A program made the translations under genes and the position numbers. From positions 62,001 to 126,000 of the forward strand of contig NZ_JAUEPL010000008.1 in assembly GCF_030406405.1 (NCBI RefSeq): a stretch of 64,000 nt of DNA, written 5' to 3'. Shown piece after piece: positions 41,564 through 49,130 of the stretch. This stretch comes from Streptomyces ficellus (GTDB lineage: Bacteria; Actinomycetota; Actinomycetes; Streptomycetales; Streptomycetaceae). The notes under the pieces are model-generated. The model was given only the letters and a program-made list of their open reading frames with translations, was not told the DNA's origin and did not search any database. The first letter of the stretch is position 1, and every line of letters begins with the position of its first letter.

Positions 41564-42240
41564 CCAGCGAGACCCGGACGGCCGCCCCTGTGGACGAGCC
41601 GCTTCAGTACGACGACGGATACGGCCCCGAGATCGGGGTCGGCCCGCACCCCCGGCCGTGGCCGGAGGACGAGCGGTACGACCCCGAGCTGCTCGCCGGC
41701 GGGGACCGGCGCAATGTCGTCGACCGGTACCGGTACTGGACGCGCGAGGCGATCGTCGCCGACCTGGACACCCGGCGCCATGACTTCCATGTCGCCGTCG
41801 AGAACTGGGGCCACGATTTCAACATCGGTTCCGTCGTACGGACCGCCAACGCCTTCCTGGCCAAGGAGGTCCACATCGTGGGCCGCAAACGCTGGAACCG
41901 GCGCGGTGCGATGGTCACCGACCGGTACCAGCATGTGCGCCACCACCCGGACACCGAGGCGCTGACCGCCTGGGCGGCCTCCGAGGGGGTGCCGATCATC
42001 GGGATCGACAACCTCCCCGGGGCCGTGCCCCTGGAGCGGACCGAGCTGCCGCGCCGCTGTGTGCTGCTGTTCGGGCAGGAGGGGCCGGGCCTCACGGAAG
42101 AGGCCCGCACGCACGCGTCGATGGTCTGCTCGATCGCCCAGTTCGGCTCGACCCGCTCGATCAACGCGGGTGCCGCCGCGGCGATCGCCATGCACGCCTG
42201 GGTGCAGCGGTACGCGGAGATCACCGGCCCCACTCCCTGA
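41560..42240 (+). CDS. SPOUT/TrmH-family RNA 2'-O-methyltransferase
   Basis: A 226-aa protein from GTG 41560 (overlap GTGA). The SPOUT knot motifs are FNIGSVVRTANAF, LLFGQEGPGL and STRSINAGAAAAIAMH. It uses SAM to 2'-O-methylate a ribose in rRNA or tRNA in the cytoplasm. The exact target cannot be told. Coupling with the HTTM gene is probably historical rather than functional. Its stop is 13 bases from the end of the convergent paaN, with no hairpin between. Confidence 0.9.
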   Translation: MTSETRTAAPVDEPLQYDDGYGPEIGVGPHPRPWPEDERYDPELLAGGDRRNVVDRYRYWTREAIVADLDTRRHDFHVAVENWGHDFNIGSVVRTANAFLAKEVHIVGRKRWNRRGAMVTDRYQHVRHHPDTEALTAWAASEGVPIIGIDNLPGAVPLERTELPRRCVLLFGQEGPGLTEEARTHASMVCSIAQFGSTRSINAGAAAAIAMHAWVQRYAEITGPTP

Positions 42241-42253
42241 CCGCAGCGGCCTC

Positions 42254-43948
42254 TTACGCCTGGCGGCGGACTTCCACCACCCGGAAGCGGTTGGCCACGA
42301 ACGCGCCGTCGCACAGCGCGGCGTTCGCCGCCGGGTTGCCGCCGGAGCCGTGGAAGTCGGAGAACGCCGCCGTCTGGTTCACATACACCCCGCCCGTCAG
42401 GTTCAGCGAGAGCTGCGCCGACTCCTCCAGGCAGACCTCCTCGACCGCCCGCTCGACCTCCTGCGAGATCGTGTACGCGCCGACCGTCATCGCACCCTTC
42501 TCCCGCACCGTGCGCCGCAGCAGCTCCAGCGCGTCGGCGGTCGAGTCGACGGAGACGGCGAAGGCGACCGGGCCGAAGCACTCCGACATGTACGCCGCCT
42601 CGGCATCCGGCTTGGAGCCGTCGAGCTTGACGATGACGGGCGTACGGACGACGGCGTCCGGGAAGTCGGGGTTGGCGACCTCGCGCGAGGGCAGCGCGAC
42701 CTCGCCGAGACCGGCGGCCGCTTCCAGGCGGGCCTTCACATCCGGGTTGACGATGGCGCCCAGCAGGGCGTTCGCCCGGGCGTCGTCGCCCAGCAGGCCG
42801 CTCACCGCCGCCGCCAGGTCGGCGACCACCTCGTCGTACGTCTTGGGCCCGGCCTCCGTCGTGATGCCGTCGCGCGGGATGAGGAGGTTCTGGGGCGTGG
42901 TGCACATCTGGCCGCTGTACAGGGACAGGGAGAAGGCCAGGTTCGACAGCATCCCCTTGTAGTCGTCCGTGGAGTCGATGACGACGGTGTTGACCCCTGC
43001 CTTCTCCGTGTAGACCTGCGCCTGGCGGGCGTTGGCCTCCAGCCAGTCGCCGAACGAGGTGGAGCCGGTGTAGTCGATGATCCGGATCTCGGGGCGGAGC
43101 GCGAGGTCCTTGGCGATGCCCTCGCCCGGCCGCTCGGCGGCCAGCGCGACCAGATTCGGGTCGAAGCCCGCCTCCGCGAGCACCTCACGGGCCACCCGTA
43201 CCGTCAGGGCCAGGGGGAGGACGGCTCGCGGGTGCGGCTTGACCAGGACGGGGTTACCGGTCGCCAGGGAGGCGAACAGGCCCGGGTAGCCGTTCCAGGT
43301 CGGGAAGGTGTTGCAGCCGATCAGCAGGGAGATGCCGCGTCCCACCGGAGTGAACGTCTTGCGCAGCTCCAGCGGGTCCCGCTTGCCCTGCGGCTTGGAC
43401 CAGTCGGCGACCAGGGGCGTGCGCACCTGCTCGGCGTACGCGTACGCCACCGCCTCCAGGCCGCGGTCCTGCGCGTGGGGCCCGCCCGCCTGGAACGCCA
43501 TCATGAACGCCTGCCCGCTGGTGTGCATCACCGCGTGCGCGAACTCATGCGTGCGGGCGCTGATCCGCGCCAGGATCTCCAGGCAGACCAGCGCGCGGGT
43601 CTCGGGGCCGGCGTCCCGCCAGGCCGCCAGCCCGGCCCGCATCGCGGGCAGCAGCACATCCAGGTCGGCGTGCGGATACTCCACGCCCAGCTCCGGCCCG
43701 TACGGCGACACCTCGCCGCCCGTCCAGCCGTCCGTGCCGGGCTGGTCCAGCTCGAAGCGGGTGCCGAGGGTGGCCTTGTGTGCTTCGAGGCCGTCGGCGG
43801 CGCTCAGCGAGCCGTTCTCCCCGTACGCCTTGGGGTGCTCGGGGTGCGGGGACCAGTAGGCCCGGGTGCGGATCGCCTCAAGGGCTTGGTCCAGCGTGGG
43901 CCGGTGCTTCTGGGACAGGTGGTCGGTGGTGAGCTGAGCGGCGGCCAT
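42254..43948 (-). CDS. paaN: Phenylacetate degradation aldehyde dehydrogenase PaaN
   Basis: A 564-aa aldehyde dehydrogenase-like enzyme. NAD-binding segments PVGRGISLLIGCNTFPTWNG and VLVKPHPRAVLPL, the IIDYTGSTSFGDWLE loop and catalytic Cys in SGQMCTTPQN are present. It matches PaaN rather than the bifunctional PaaZ, since no hydratase domain is fused. It should oxidise the ring-opened semialdehyde in the oxepin-CoA pathway. It is divergent from paaH across the shared operator at 44003-44019, so both should be repressed by the same regulator. Confidence 0.92.
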   Translation of the reverse strand: MAAAQLTTDHLSQKHRPTLDQALEAIRTRAYWSPHPEHPKAYGENGSLSAADGLEAHKATLGTRFELDQPGTDGWTGGEVSPYGPELGVEYPHADLDVLLPAMRAGLAAWRDAGPETRALVCLEILARISARTHEFAHAVMHTSGQAFMMAFQAGGPHAQDRGLEAVAYAYAEQVRTPLVADWSKPQGKRDPLELRKTFTPVGRGISLLIGCNTFPTWNGYPGLFASLATGNPVLVKPHPRAVLPLALTVRVAREVLAEAGFDPNLVALAAERPGEGIAKDLALRPEIRIIDYTGSTSFGDWLEANARQAQVYTEKAGVNTVVIDSTDDYKGMLSNLAFSLSLYSGQMCTTPQNLLIPRDGITTEAGPKTYDEVVADLAAAVSGLLGDDARANALLGAIVNPDVKARLEAAAGLGEVALPSREVANPDFPDAVVRTPVIVKLDGSKPDAEAAYMSECFGPVAFAVSVDSTADALELLRRTVREKGAMTVGAYTISQEVERAVEEVCLEESAQLSLNLTGGVYVNQTAAFSDFHGSGGNPAANAALCDGAFVANRFRVVEVRRQA

Positions 43949-44002
43949 GACGGACCAACTCCTCGTCGAGCTGGGCAGGGACAGGCGGACAGGGCTAGAG
44001 TA

Positions 44003-44019
44003 ACCGAACGATCGGTCGG
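44003..44019. promoter_or_regulatory. Putative PaaR operator between paaN and paaH
   Basis: ACCGAACGATCGGTCGG lies 55 bases upstream of paaN and 53 upstream of paaH. Seventeen of 17 bases match the paaA site in inverted orientation. Confidence 0.72.
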
Positions 44020-44040
44020 GACAAGGGGGCCTCCCGAACC

Positions 44041-44049
44041 TGTGGACAA
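44041..44049 (-). promoter_or_regulatory. DnaA-box-like TTGTCCACA (minus strand)
   Basis: TGTGGACAA on the plus strand just upstream of paaH. Sequence match only. Confidence 0.35.
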
Positions 44050-44071
44050 CTCATCGGGGAGGATCACTGTC

Positions 44072-45601
44072 ATGACCGACAACCAGGCCATCGAGCGGAG
44101 CCGTACCGTCGCCGTCGTCGGTACCGGCACCATGGGCCAGGGCATCGCCCAGGTCGCCCTGGTCGCCGGCCACCCCGTGCGCCTCTACGACGCCGCGCCC
44201 GGCCGTGCCCAGCAGGCCGCCGCCACCATCACCGGGCGGCTCGACCGGCTGGTCGAGAAGGGCCGCCTGGCGGCCGAGGAGCGGGACGCGGCCGCCGCAC
44301 GCCTGCACGCGGCGGACAGCCTCGACGCCCTCGCCGACGCCGCCCTCGTCGTCGAGGCGATCGCCGAGCAGCTCACGGCCAAGCGGGAGCTGTTCGCCGA
44401 CCTGGAGAAGATCGTCACCGACGACTGTCTGCTCGCCACCAACACCTCCTCCCTCTCCGTCACCGCCATCGCCGGGGCCCTGCGGCTGCCCGGCCGCTTC
44501 GTCGGCCTGCACTTCTTCAACCCCGCCCCGCTGCTCCCGCTGGTCGAGGTGGTCAGCGGCTTCGCCACCGACGAAACCGCCGCCACGCGCGCGTACGCCA
44601 CCGCCAAGGCATGGGGCAAGACACCGGTGCGCTGCGCCGACACCCCCGGCTTCCTCGTCAACCGCATCGCCCGCCCCTTCTACGCCGAGGCGCTGCGGCT
44701 GTACGAGGAGAGGGCGGCCGACCCGGCCACCATCGACGCCGTCCTGCGCGAGTGCGGCGGCTTCGCGATGGGCCCCTTCGAGCTGACCGACCTGATCGGA
44801 CAGGACGTCAACGAGGCCGTCACCCGGTCCGTCTGGGAGGCGTTCCACCAGGACCCGAAGTTCACCCCGTCGCTCGCCCAGCGGCGCCTGGTCGAGTCCG
44901 GGCGCCTGGGCCGCAAGACGGGCCAGGGCTGGTACGCGTACACCGAAGGCGCCGAGCGTCCCCGCCCCCGTACCGAAGAGCCCGCACCCGCGCCCGAGGC
45001 GGTCACCGTCCATGGACACCTGGGCCACGCCGAACCGCTCGTCCGCATGATCGAGGGTGCCGGCATCAAGGTCCGCCGCAGGAAGCACGGCCGGCACCTC
45101 ACCCTGCCCGGTGGCGGCGAGCTCCGGCTCGCCGACGGTGACGTCCTCTGCGGCGGGCGCGGCGGGGACATCTACTTCGACCTCGCCCACGACTACACGA
45201 CCGCCACCCGGATCGCCCTCGCCACCGCCCCGGCCACCTCGTCCGACACCCTCAGGGAGGCCATCGGCCTCTTCCAGGCGCTCGGCAAGGACGTCACGGT
45301 GATCGGCGACGTCCCCGGCATGATCGTCGCCCGGACGGTCGCCATGATCGTCGACCTCGCCGTGGACGCCGTCGAGCGCGGTATCGCCTCCGCCGAGGAT
45401 GTCGACACGGCCATGCGCCTCGGCGTCAACTATCCCGCCGGTCCCCTGGAGTGGGGTGCCCTGCTCGGCTACACGTACGTGTCCGAGTTCCTCGCCCAGA
45501 TGCACGTGCTCCACCCGACCGGCCGATATGCCCCCTGCCTCGGCGTCGTCCGCCGTGGGTACGAGGAGAGGGCCGCGATGAAGGACCAGGACAGCCGATG
45601 A
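44072..45601 (+). CDS. paaH: 3-hydroxyacyl-CoA dehydrogenase (PaaH-like)
   Basis: A 509-aa protein with duplicated C-terminal domains. The NAD-binding domain starts VAVVGTGTMGQGIAQVAL and includes NTSSLSVTAIA and the catalytic His in GLHFFNPAPLLPLVEVV. C-terminal repeats show NRIARPFYAEAL and GMIVARTVAMIVDLA. It would oxidise 3-hydroxyadipyl-CoA to 3-oxoadipyl-CoA in phenylacetate breakdown. ATG 44072 follows GGGGAGG. Its stop overlaps the TetR gene start (ATGA), linking enzyme and regulator. The open frame upstream of 44072 is a shadow of paaN. Confidence 0.9.
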   Translation: MTDNQAIERSRTVAVVGTGTMGQGIAQVALVAGHPVRLYDAAPGRAQQAAATITGRLDRLVEKGRLAAEERDAAAARLHAADSLDALADAALVVEAIAEQLTAKRELFADLEKIVTDDCLLATNTSSLSVTAIAGALRLPGRFVGLHFFNPAPLLPLVEVVSGFATDETAATRAYATAKAWGKTPVRCADTPGFLVNRIARPFYAEALRLYEERAADPATIDAVLRECGGFAMGPFELTDLIGQDVNEAVTRSVWEAFHQDPKFTPSLAQRRLVESGRLGRKTGQGWYAYTEGAERPRPRTEEPAPAPEAVTVHGHLGHAEPLVRMIEGAGIKVRRRKHGRHLTLPGGGELRLADGDVLCGGRGGDIYFDLAHDYTTATRIALATAPATSSDTLREAIGLFQALGKDVTVIGDVPGMIVARTVAMIVDLAVDAVERGIASAEDVDTAMRLGVNYPAGPLEWGALLGYTYVSEFLAQMHVLHPTGRYAPCLGVVRRGYEERAAMKDQDSR

Positions 45602-46191
45602 CCACCGCCAAGCGTGATACGTACACGCCCGAGACGCTGCTCTCCGTCGCCGTCCGCGTCTTCAACGAGCGCGGCTACGACGGCACCTCCATGGAGCACC
45701 TCTCCAAGGCGGCCGGTATCTCCAAATCCTCGATCTACCACCACGTCGCGGGCAAGGAGGAACTGCTGCGGCGCGCCGTCAGCCGGGCGCTCGACGGGCT
45801 CTTCGCGGTGCTCGACGAGCCCGGAGCCGCGCGCGGACGGGCGATCGAGCGGGTCGAGTACGTCACCCGGCGCACCGTCGAGGTGCTGATGGACGAGCTG
45901 CCGTACGTGACCCTGCTGCTGCGCGTACGCGGCAATACGACGACCGAGCGGTGGGCGCTGGAGCGGCGCCGCGAGTTCGACCACCGGGTCGCCGACCTGC
46001 TGAAGGCGGCCGCCGCGGACGGCGACCTCCGTGACGACGTGGACATACGGCTGGCCACCCGGCTGCTGTTCGGCATGATCAACTCGCTTGTCGAGTGGTA
46101 CCGGCCCCAGCCCGGCGGGGACGGCGAGCGTCAGCAGGTCATCGACACCGTCGTCCACCTGGCCTTCGACGGGCTTCGCACGAGTCGCTGA
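45598..46191 (+). CDS. paaR: TetR-family regulator, likely PaaR
   Basis: A 197-aa repressor. The N-terminal helix-turn-helix (about 10-55) reads FNERGYDGTSMEHLSKAAGI, then SKSSIYHHVAGKEELL, and the C-terminal ligand domain includes LMDELPYVTLLLRVRGN. It is translationally coupled to paaH. Three copies of ACCGA-N4-TCGGT in this locus are its probable operators, including one before its own transcription unit, so it is likely autoregulated. Phenylacetyl-CoA is the expected inducer by analogy with other PaaR proteins; this is not shown by sequence. Confidence 0.85.
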   Translation: MTTAKRDTYTPETLLSVAVRVFNERGYDGTSMEHLSKAAGISKSSIYHHVAGKEELLRRAVSRALDGLFAVLDEPGAARGRAIERVEYVTRRTVEVLMDELPYVTLLLRVRGNTTTERWALERRREFDHRVADLLKAAAADGDLRDDVDIRLATRLLFGMINSLVEWYRPQPGGDGERQQVIDTVVHLAFDGLRTSR

Positions 46192-46218
46192 CAGCCGCGC
46201 TCCGGCACTGTCAGGACG

Positions 46219-46298
46219 CGTCCGTCGGAACTCGTCCGTCGGAACTCGTCCGTGGGAACTCGTCCGTCAGCATCCGTCAGAACTCGTCCGTCAGGACC
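46219..46298. repeat. 14-bp tandem repeat at the 3' end of lrp
   Basis: About six units of CGTCCGTCGGAACT start at 46219, 46233, 46247, 46261, a 10-base partial unit at 46275, and 46285. The last two overlap the final codons of the minus-strand lrp gene (LTDEF-stop), so the array looks like repeated duplication of that gene's end. It fills the gap between convergent tetR and lrp. Confidence 0.8.
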
Positions 46299-46804
46299 CG
46301 GCGATTCAGGTCCGTCTCCTCGAAGACGAGCAGCGTGCGCGTGGAGAGCACCTCCGGAATCGACTGGAGCTTGGTCAGGACCAGCTCGCGCAGCGTGCGG
46401 TTGTCGGGCGTGTGGACCAGCAGCAGCACATCGAAATCGCCGCTGACCAGGGCGATGTGGGCCGCGCCCGGCAGCGCTTGCAGCTGCTCGCGCACCGTGC
46501 GCCAGGAGTTCTGCACGATCTTGAGGGTGATGTACGCGGAGGCTCCCTGGCCCGCCCGCTCATGGTTCACCCGGGCCGTGAAGCCGCGGATCACCCCGTC
46601 CTCGATGAGCCGGTTGATCCGCGCGTAGGCGTTGGCGCGCGAGACATGGACCCGGTCGGCCACGGAGCGTATCGAGGCGCGGCCATCCGTTTGGAGGATG
46701 CGGAGGATGTCGCGGTCGATCGCGTCGAGCGGGCGCGGCGCCGGATCGGGCTCGCCGCTCGCCGGCCGCTGGTCCCCGCTGTCGGCCATTTGTTCAGCTG
46801 CCAT
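46277..46804 (-). CDS. Lrp/AsnC-family transcriptional regulator
   Basis: A 175-aa regulator. The helix-turn-helix (about 25-75) reads LDAIDRDILRILQTDGRAS, then SVADRVHVSRANAYARINRL. The C-terminal RAM ligand domain includes LVSGDFDVLLLVHTPDNRTL. Such proteins bind amino acids and form octamers on promoters. It is divergent from a 2-oxo acid dehydrogenase operon and probably controls it in response to branched-chain or aromatic amino acids. ATG 46804 follows a G-rich stretch; ATG 46825 seven codons upstream is also possible. Confidence 0.9.
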   Translation of the reverse strand: MAAEQMADSGDQRPASGEPDPAPRPLDAIDRDILRILQTDGRASIRSVADRVHVSRANAYARINRLIEDGVIRGFTARVNHERAGQGASAYITLKIVQNSWRTVREQLQALPGAAHIALVSGDFDVLLLVHTPDNRTLRELVLTKLQSIPEVLSTRTLLVFEETDLNRRVLTDEF

Positions 46805-46862
46805 GTCCCCCCGCCTCTCCTCCATGGACGACCTGCCTCCATCCCAGGCTGTGGAGAACCGT

Positions 46863-46871
46863 TTGTCCACA
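46863..46871 (+). promoter_or_regulatory. DnaA-box-like TTGTCCACA upstream of lrp
   Basis: Perfect match, with TGTGGAGAA (46850-46858) 13 bases to the left. They lie in the divergent lrp / E1-alpha region. Confidence 0.4.
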
Positions 46872-46905
46872 GGCTGAAGGTGCCTGTAGCCAAAATGCCG
46901 CCACG

Positions 46906-46923
46906 ACCGAACAATCGGTAGGT
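46906..46923 (+). promoter_or_regulatory. Third copy of the putative PaaR operator
   Basis: ACCGAACAATCGGTAGGT lies 63 bases before the E1-alpha start. It matches the paaA-side site at 16 of 18 positions and keeps ACCGA-N4-TCGGT. Confidence 0.6.
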
Positions 46924-46986
46924 GAGGCGCGTCACAGTCGCGCCCCCTTCGGGTCTTATGCCCGCTCCCCACGAGGAGGTGCTGTC

Positions 46987-48129
46987 ATGACGGTCCAAGA
47001 GCTGCCCGGTGCCGCGCCCTACCGGCCCACCCCGCCCCCGGCGTGGAAGCCGCGCACCGACCCCGCACCGCTGCTCCCGGACCCCGAGCCGTACCGGGTG
47101 CTGGGCACGGACGCCGCCGCCGGTTTCTCACCCGAGCTGCTGCGCCGGCTGTACGCCGAGCTGGTGCGCGGCCGCCGGTACAACGCGCAGGCGACGGCCC
47201 TCACCAAGCAGGGCAGGCTCGCGGTGTACCCGTCGAGCACCGGCCAGGAGGCGTGCGAGGTCGCCGCCGCCCTGGTGCTGGAGGACCGGGACTGGCTCTT
47301 CCCGTCGTACCGCGACACGCTCGCCGCCGTGGCTCGCGGCCTCGACCCCGTACAGGCCCTGACGCTGCTGCGCGGCGACTGGCACACCGGCTACGACCCG
47401 CACGAGCACCGCGTGGCGCCGCTGTGCACGCCGCTCGCCACCCAGCTGCCGCACGCCGTGGGCCTGGCCCACGCCGCCCGCCTCAAGGGCGATGACGTGG
47501 TGGCACTGGCCATGGTCGGCGACGGCGGCACCAGTGAGGGCGACTTCCACGAGGCGCTGAACTTCGCGGCCGTATGGCAGGCACCGGTCGTCTTCCTCGT
47601 ACAGAACAACGGCTTCGCCATCTCCGTGCCGCTCGCCAAGCAGACCGCGGCGCCCTCCCTGGCCCACAAGGCCGTCGGGTACGGAATGCCGGGCCGGCTC
47701 GTCGACGGCAACGACGCGGCCGCCGTGCACCATGTGCTCTCCGAGGCGGTGGCCCGGGCCCGTAGGGGCGGCGGACCGACGCTCGTGGAGGCGGTGACCT
47801 ACCGCATCGAGGCCCACACCAACGCCGACGACGCGACGCGCTACCGCGGCGACAGCGAGGTCCAGGCATGGCGGGAACACGACCCGATCCGGCTGCTGGA
47901 ACAGGAGCTGACCGAGCGCGGCCTCCTCGACGAGACCGGCATACGACAGGCCGCCGAGGCCGCCGAGGCGATGGCCGCGCGGCTGCGCGAACGCATGAAC
48001 GCGGATCCGGAACTGGACCCGATGGACCTCTTCGCGCACGTGTACGCCGAGCAGACGGCACAACTGCGCGAGCAGGCCGAGCAGTTGCGTGCCGAGCTGG
48101 CGGCGGAAGCGGAAGGTGACGGCCGATGA
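46987..48129 (+). CDS. 2-oxo acid dehydrogenase E1 component, alpha subunit
   Basis: A 380-aa ThDP enzyme subunit. The cofactor motif runs from MVGDGGTSEGDFHEALNF to FLVQNN, and the phosphorylation-loop region has YRIEAHTNADDATRYR. It resembles branched-chain 2-oxo acid dehydrogenase E1 alpha (BkdA). It decarboxylates the 2-oxo acid and passes the acyl group to lipoylated E2. GAGGAGGT precedes ATG 46987. The stop overlaps the E1-beta start. A paa-type operator upstream raises the possibility of an aryl 2-oxo acid substrate such as phenylpyruvate. Confidence 0.92.
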   Translation: MTVQELPGAAPYRPTPPPAWKPRTDPAPLLPDPEPYRVLGTDAAAGFSPELLRRLYAELVRGRRYNAQATALTKQGRLAVYPSSTGQEACEVAAALVLEDRDWLFPSYRDTLAAVARGLDPVQALTLLRGDWHTGYDPHEHRVAPLCTPLATQLPHAVGLAHAARLKGDDVVALAMVGDGGTSEGDFHEALNFAAVWQAPVVFLVQNNGFAISVPLAKQTAAPSLAHKAVGYGMPGRLVDGNDAAAVHHVLSEAVARARRGGGPTLVEAVTYRIEAHTNADDATRYRGDSEVQAWREHDPIRLLEQELTERGLLDETGIRQAAEAAEAMAARLRERMNADPELDPMDLFAHVYAEQTAQLREQAEQLRAELAAEAEGDGR

Positions 48130-49130
48130 CCACCGTGGCAGCCAAGCCCGCCACCATGGCGCAGGCGCTTCAGCGCGCGATGCGCGACGCGATGGCCGAG
48201 GACCCGTCCGTCCATGTGCTGGGCGAGGACGTCGGCACGCTCGGTGGCGTCTTCAGGGTCACCGACGGACTCGCCAAGGAGTTCGGCGAGGACCGCTGCA
48301 CGGACACCCCCCTCGCCGAGGCGGGCATCCTGGGCACGGCCGTCGGCATGGCGATGTACGGGCTGCGGCCGGTCGTCGAGATGCAGTTCGACGCCTTCGC
48401 CTACCCGGCGTTCGAGCAGCTGATCAGCCATGTCTCGCGGATGCGGAACCGGACGCGGGGCGCGATGCCGATGCCGCTGGTGGTCCGCGTGCCCTACGGC
48501 GGCGGGATCGGCGGCGTCGAGCACCACAGCGACTCGTCCGAGGCGTACTACATGGCGACTCCGGGGCTCCATGTCGTCACGCCCGCGACGGTCGCCGACG
48601 CGTACGGGCTGCTGCGGGCCGCCATCGCCTCCGACGACCCGGTCGTCTTCCTGGAGCCCAAGCGGCTCTACTGGTCGAAGGCCGACTGGTCACCGGACAG
48701 GCCCGAGGCCGTTGAGCCGATCGGCCGCGCGGTGGTGCGGCGGGCCGGGCGCAGCGCGACGCTCATCACCTACGGGCCGTCCCTGCCGGTCTGCCTGGAG
48801 GCCGCCGAGGCCGCGCGGGCGGAGGGCTGGGAGCTCGAGGTGGTCGACCTGCGGTCGCTGGTGCCGTTCGACGACGAGACGGTCTGCGCGTCGGTACGGC
48901 GCACGGGGCGCGCGGTCGTCGTCCATGAGTCGGCCGGCTTCGGCGGGCCGGGCGGGGAGATCGCCGCGCGGGTCACCGAGCGGTGCTTCCACCACCTGGA
49001 GGCCCCCGTGCTGCGGGTGTCCGGGTTCGACATCCCCTACCCGCCGCCGATGCTGGAGCGGCACCATCTGCCCGGCGTCGACCGGGTGCTGGACGCGGTC
49101 GCGCGACTGCAGTGGGAGGCGGAGAGCTGA
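48126..49130 (+). CDS. 2-oxo acid dehydrogenase E1 component, beta subunit
   Basis: A 334-aa partner of the alpha subunit, with MAQALQRAMRDAMAEDPSVH, LGEDVGTLGGVF, DTPLAEAGILGTAVGMAMYG and GGGIGGVEHHSDSSEAYY. The C-terminal part is transketolase-like. Two alpha and two beta chains form the active E1. ATGA overlap with E1 alpha gives equal expression; its stop shares one base with the E2 start. This gene set supplies branched or aryl acyl-CoA starters for fatty acid and polyketide synthesis. Confidence 0.93.
   Translation: MTTVAAKPATMAQALQRAMRDAMAEDPSVHVLGEDVGTLGGVFRVTDGLAKEFGEDRCTDTPLAEAGILGTAVGMAMYGLRPVVEMQFDAFAYPAFEQLISHVSRMRNRTRGAMPMPLVVRVPYGGGIGGVEHHSDSSEAYYMATPGLHVVTPATVADAYGLLRAAIASDDPVVFLEPKRLYWSKADWSPDRPEAVEPIGRAVVRRAGRSATLITYGPSLPVCLEAAEAARAEGWELEVVDLRSLVPFDDETVCASVRRTGRAVVVHESAGFGGPGGEIAARVTERCFHHLEAPVLRVSGFDIPYPPPMLERHHLPGVDRVLDAVARLQWEAES

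Noticed and set aside
42254..43948. PaaZ (ring-opening bifunctional enzyme)
   Set aside because: Length and motifs fit PaaN; no fused hydratase domain is present.
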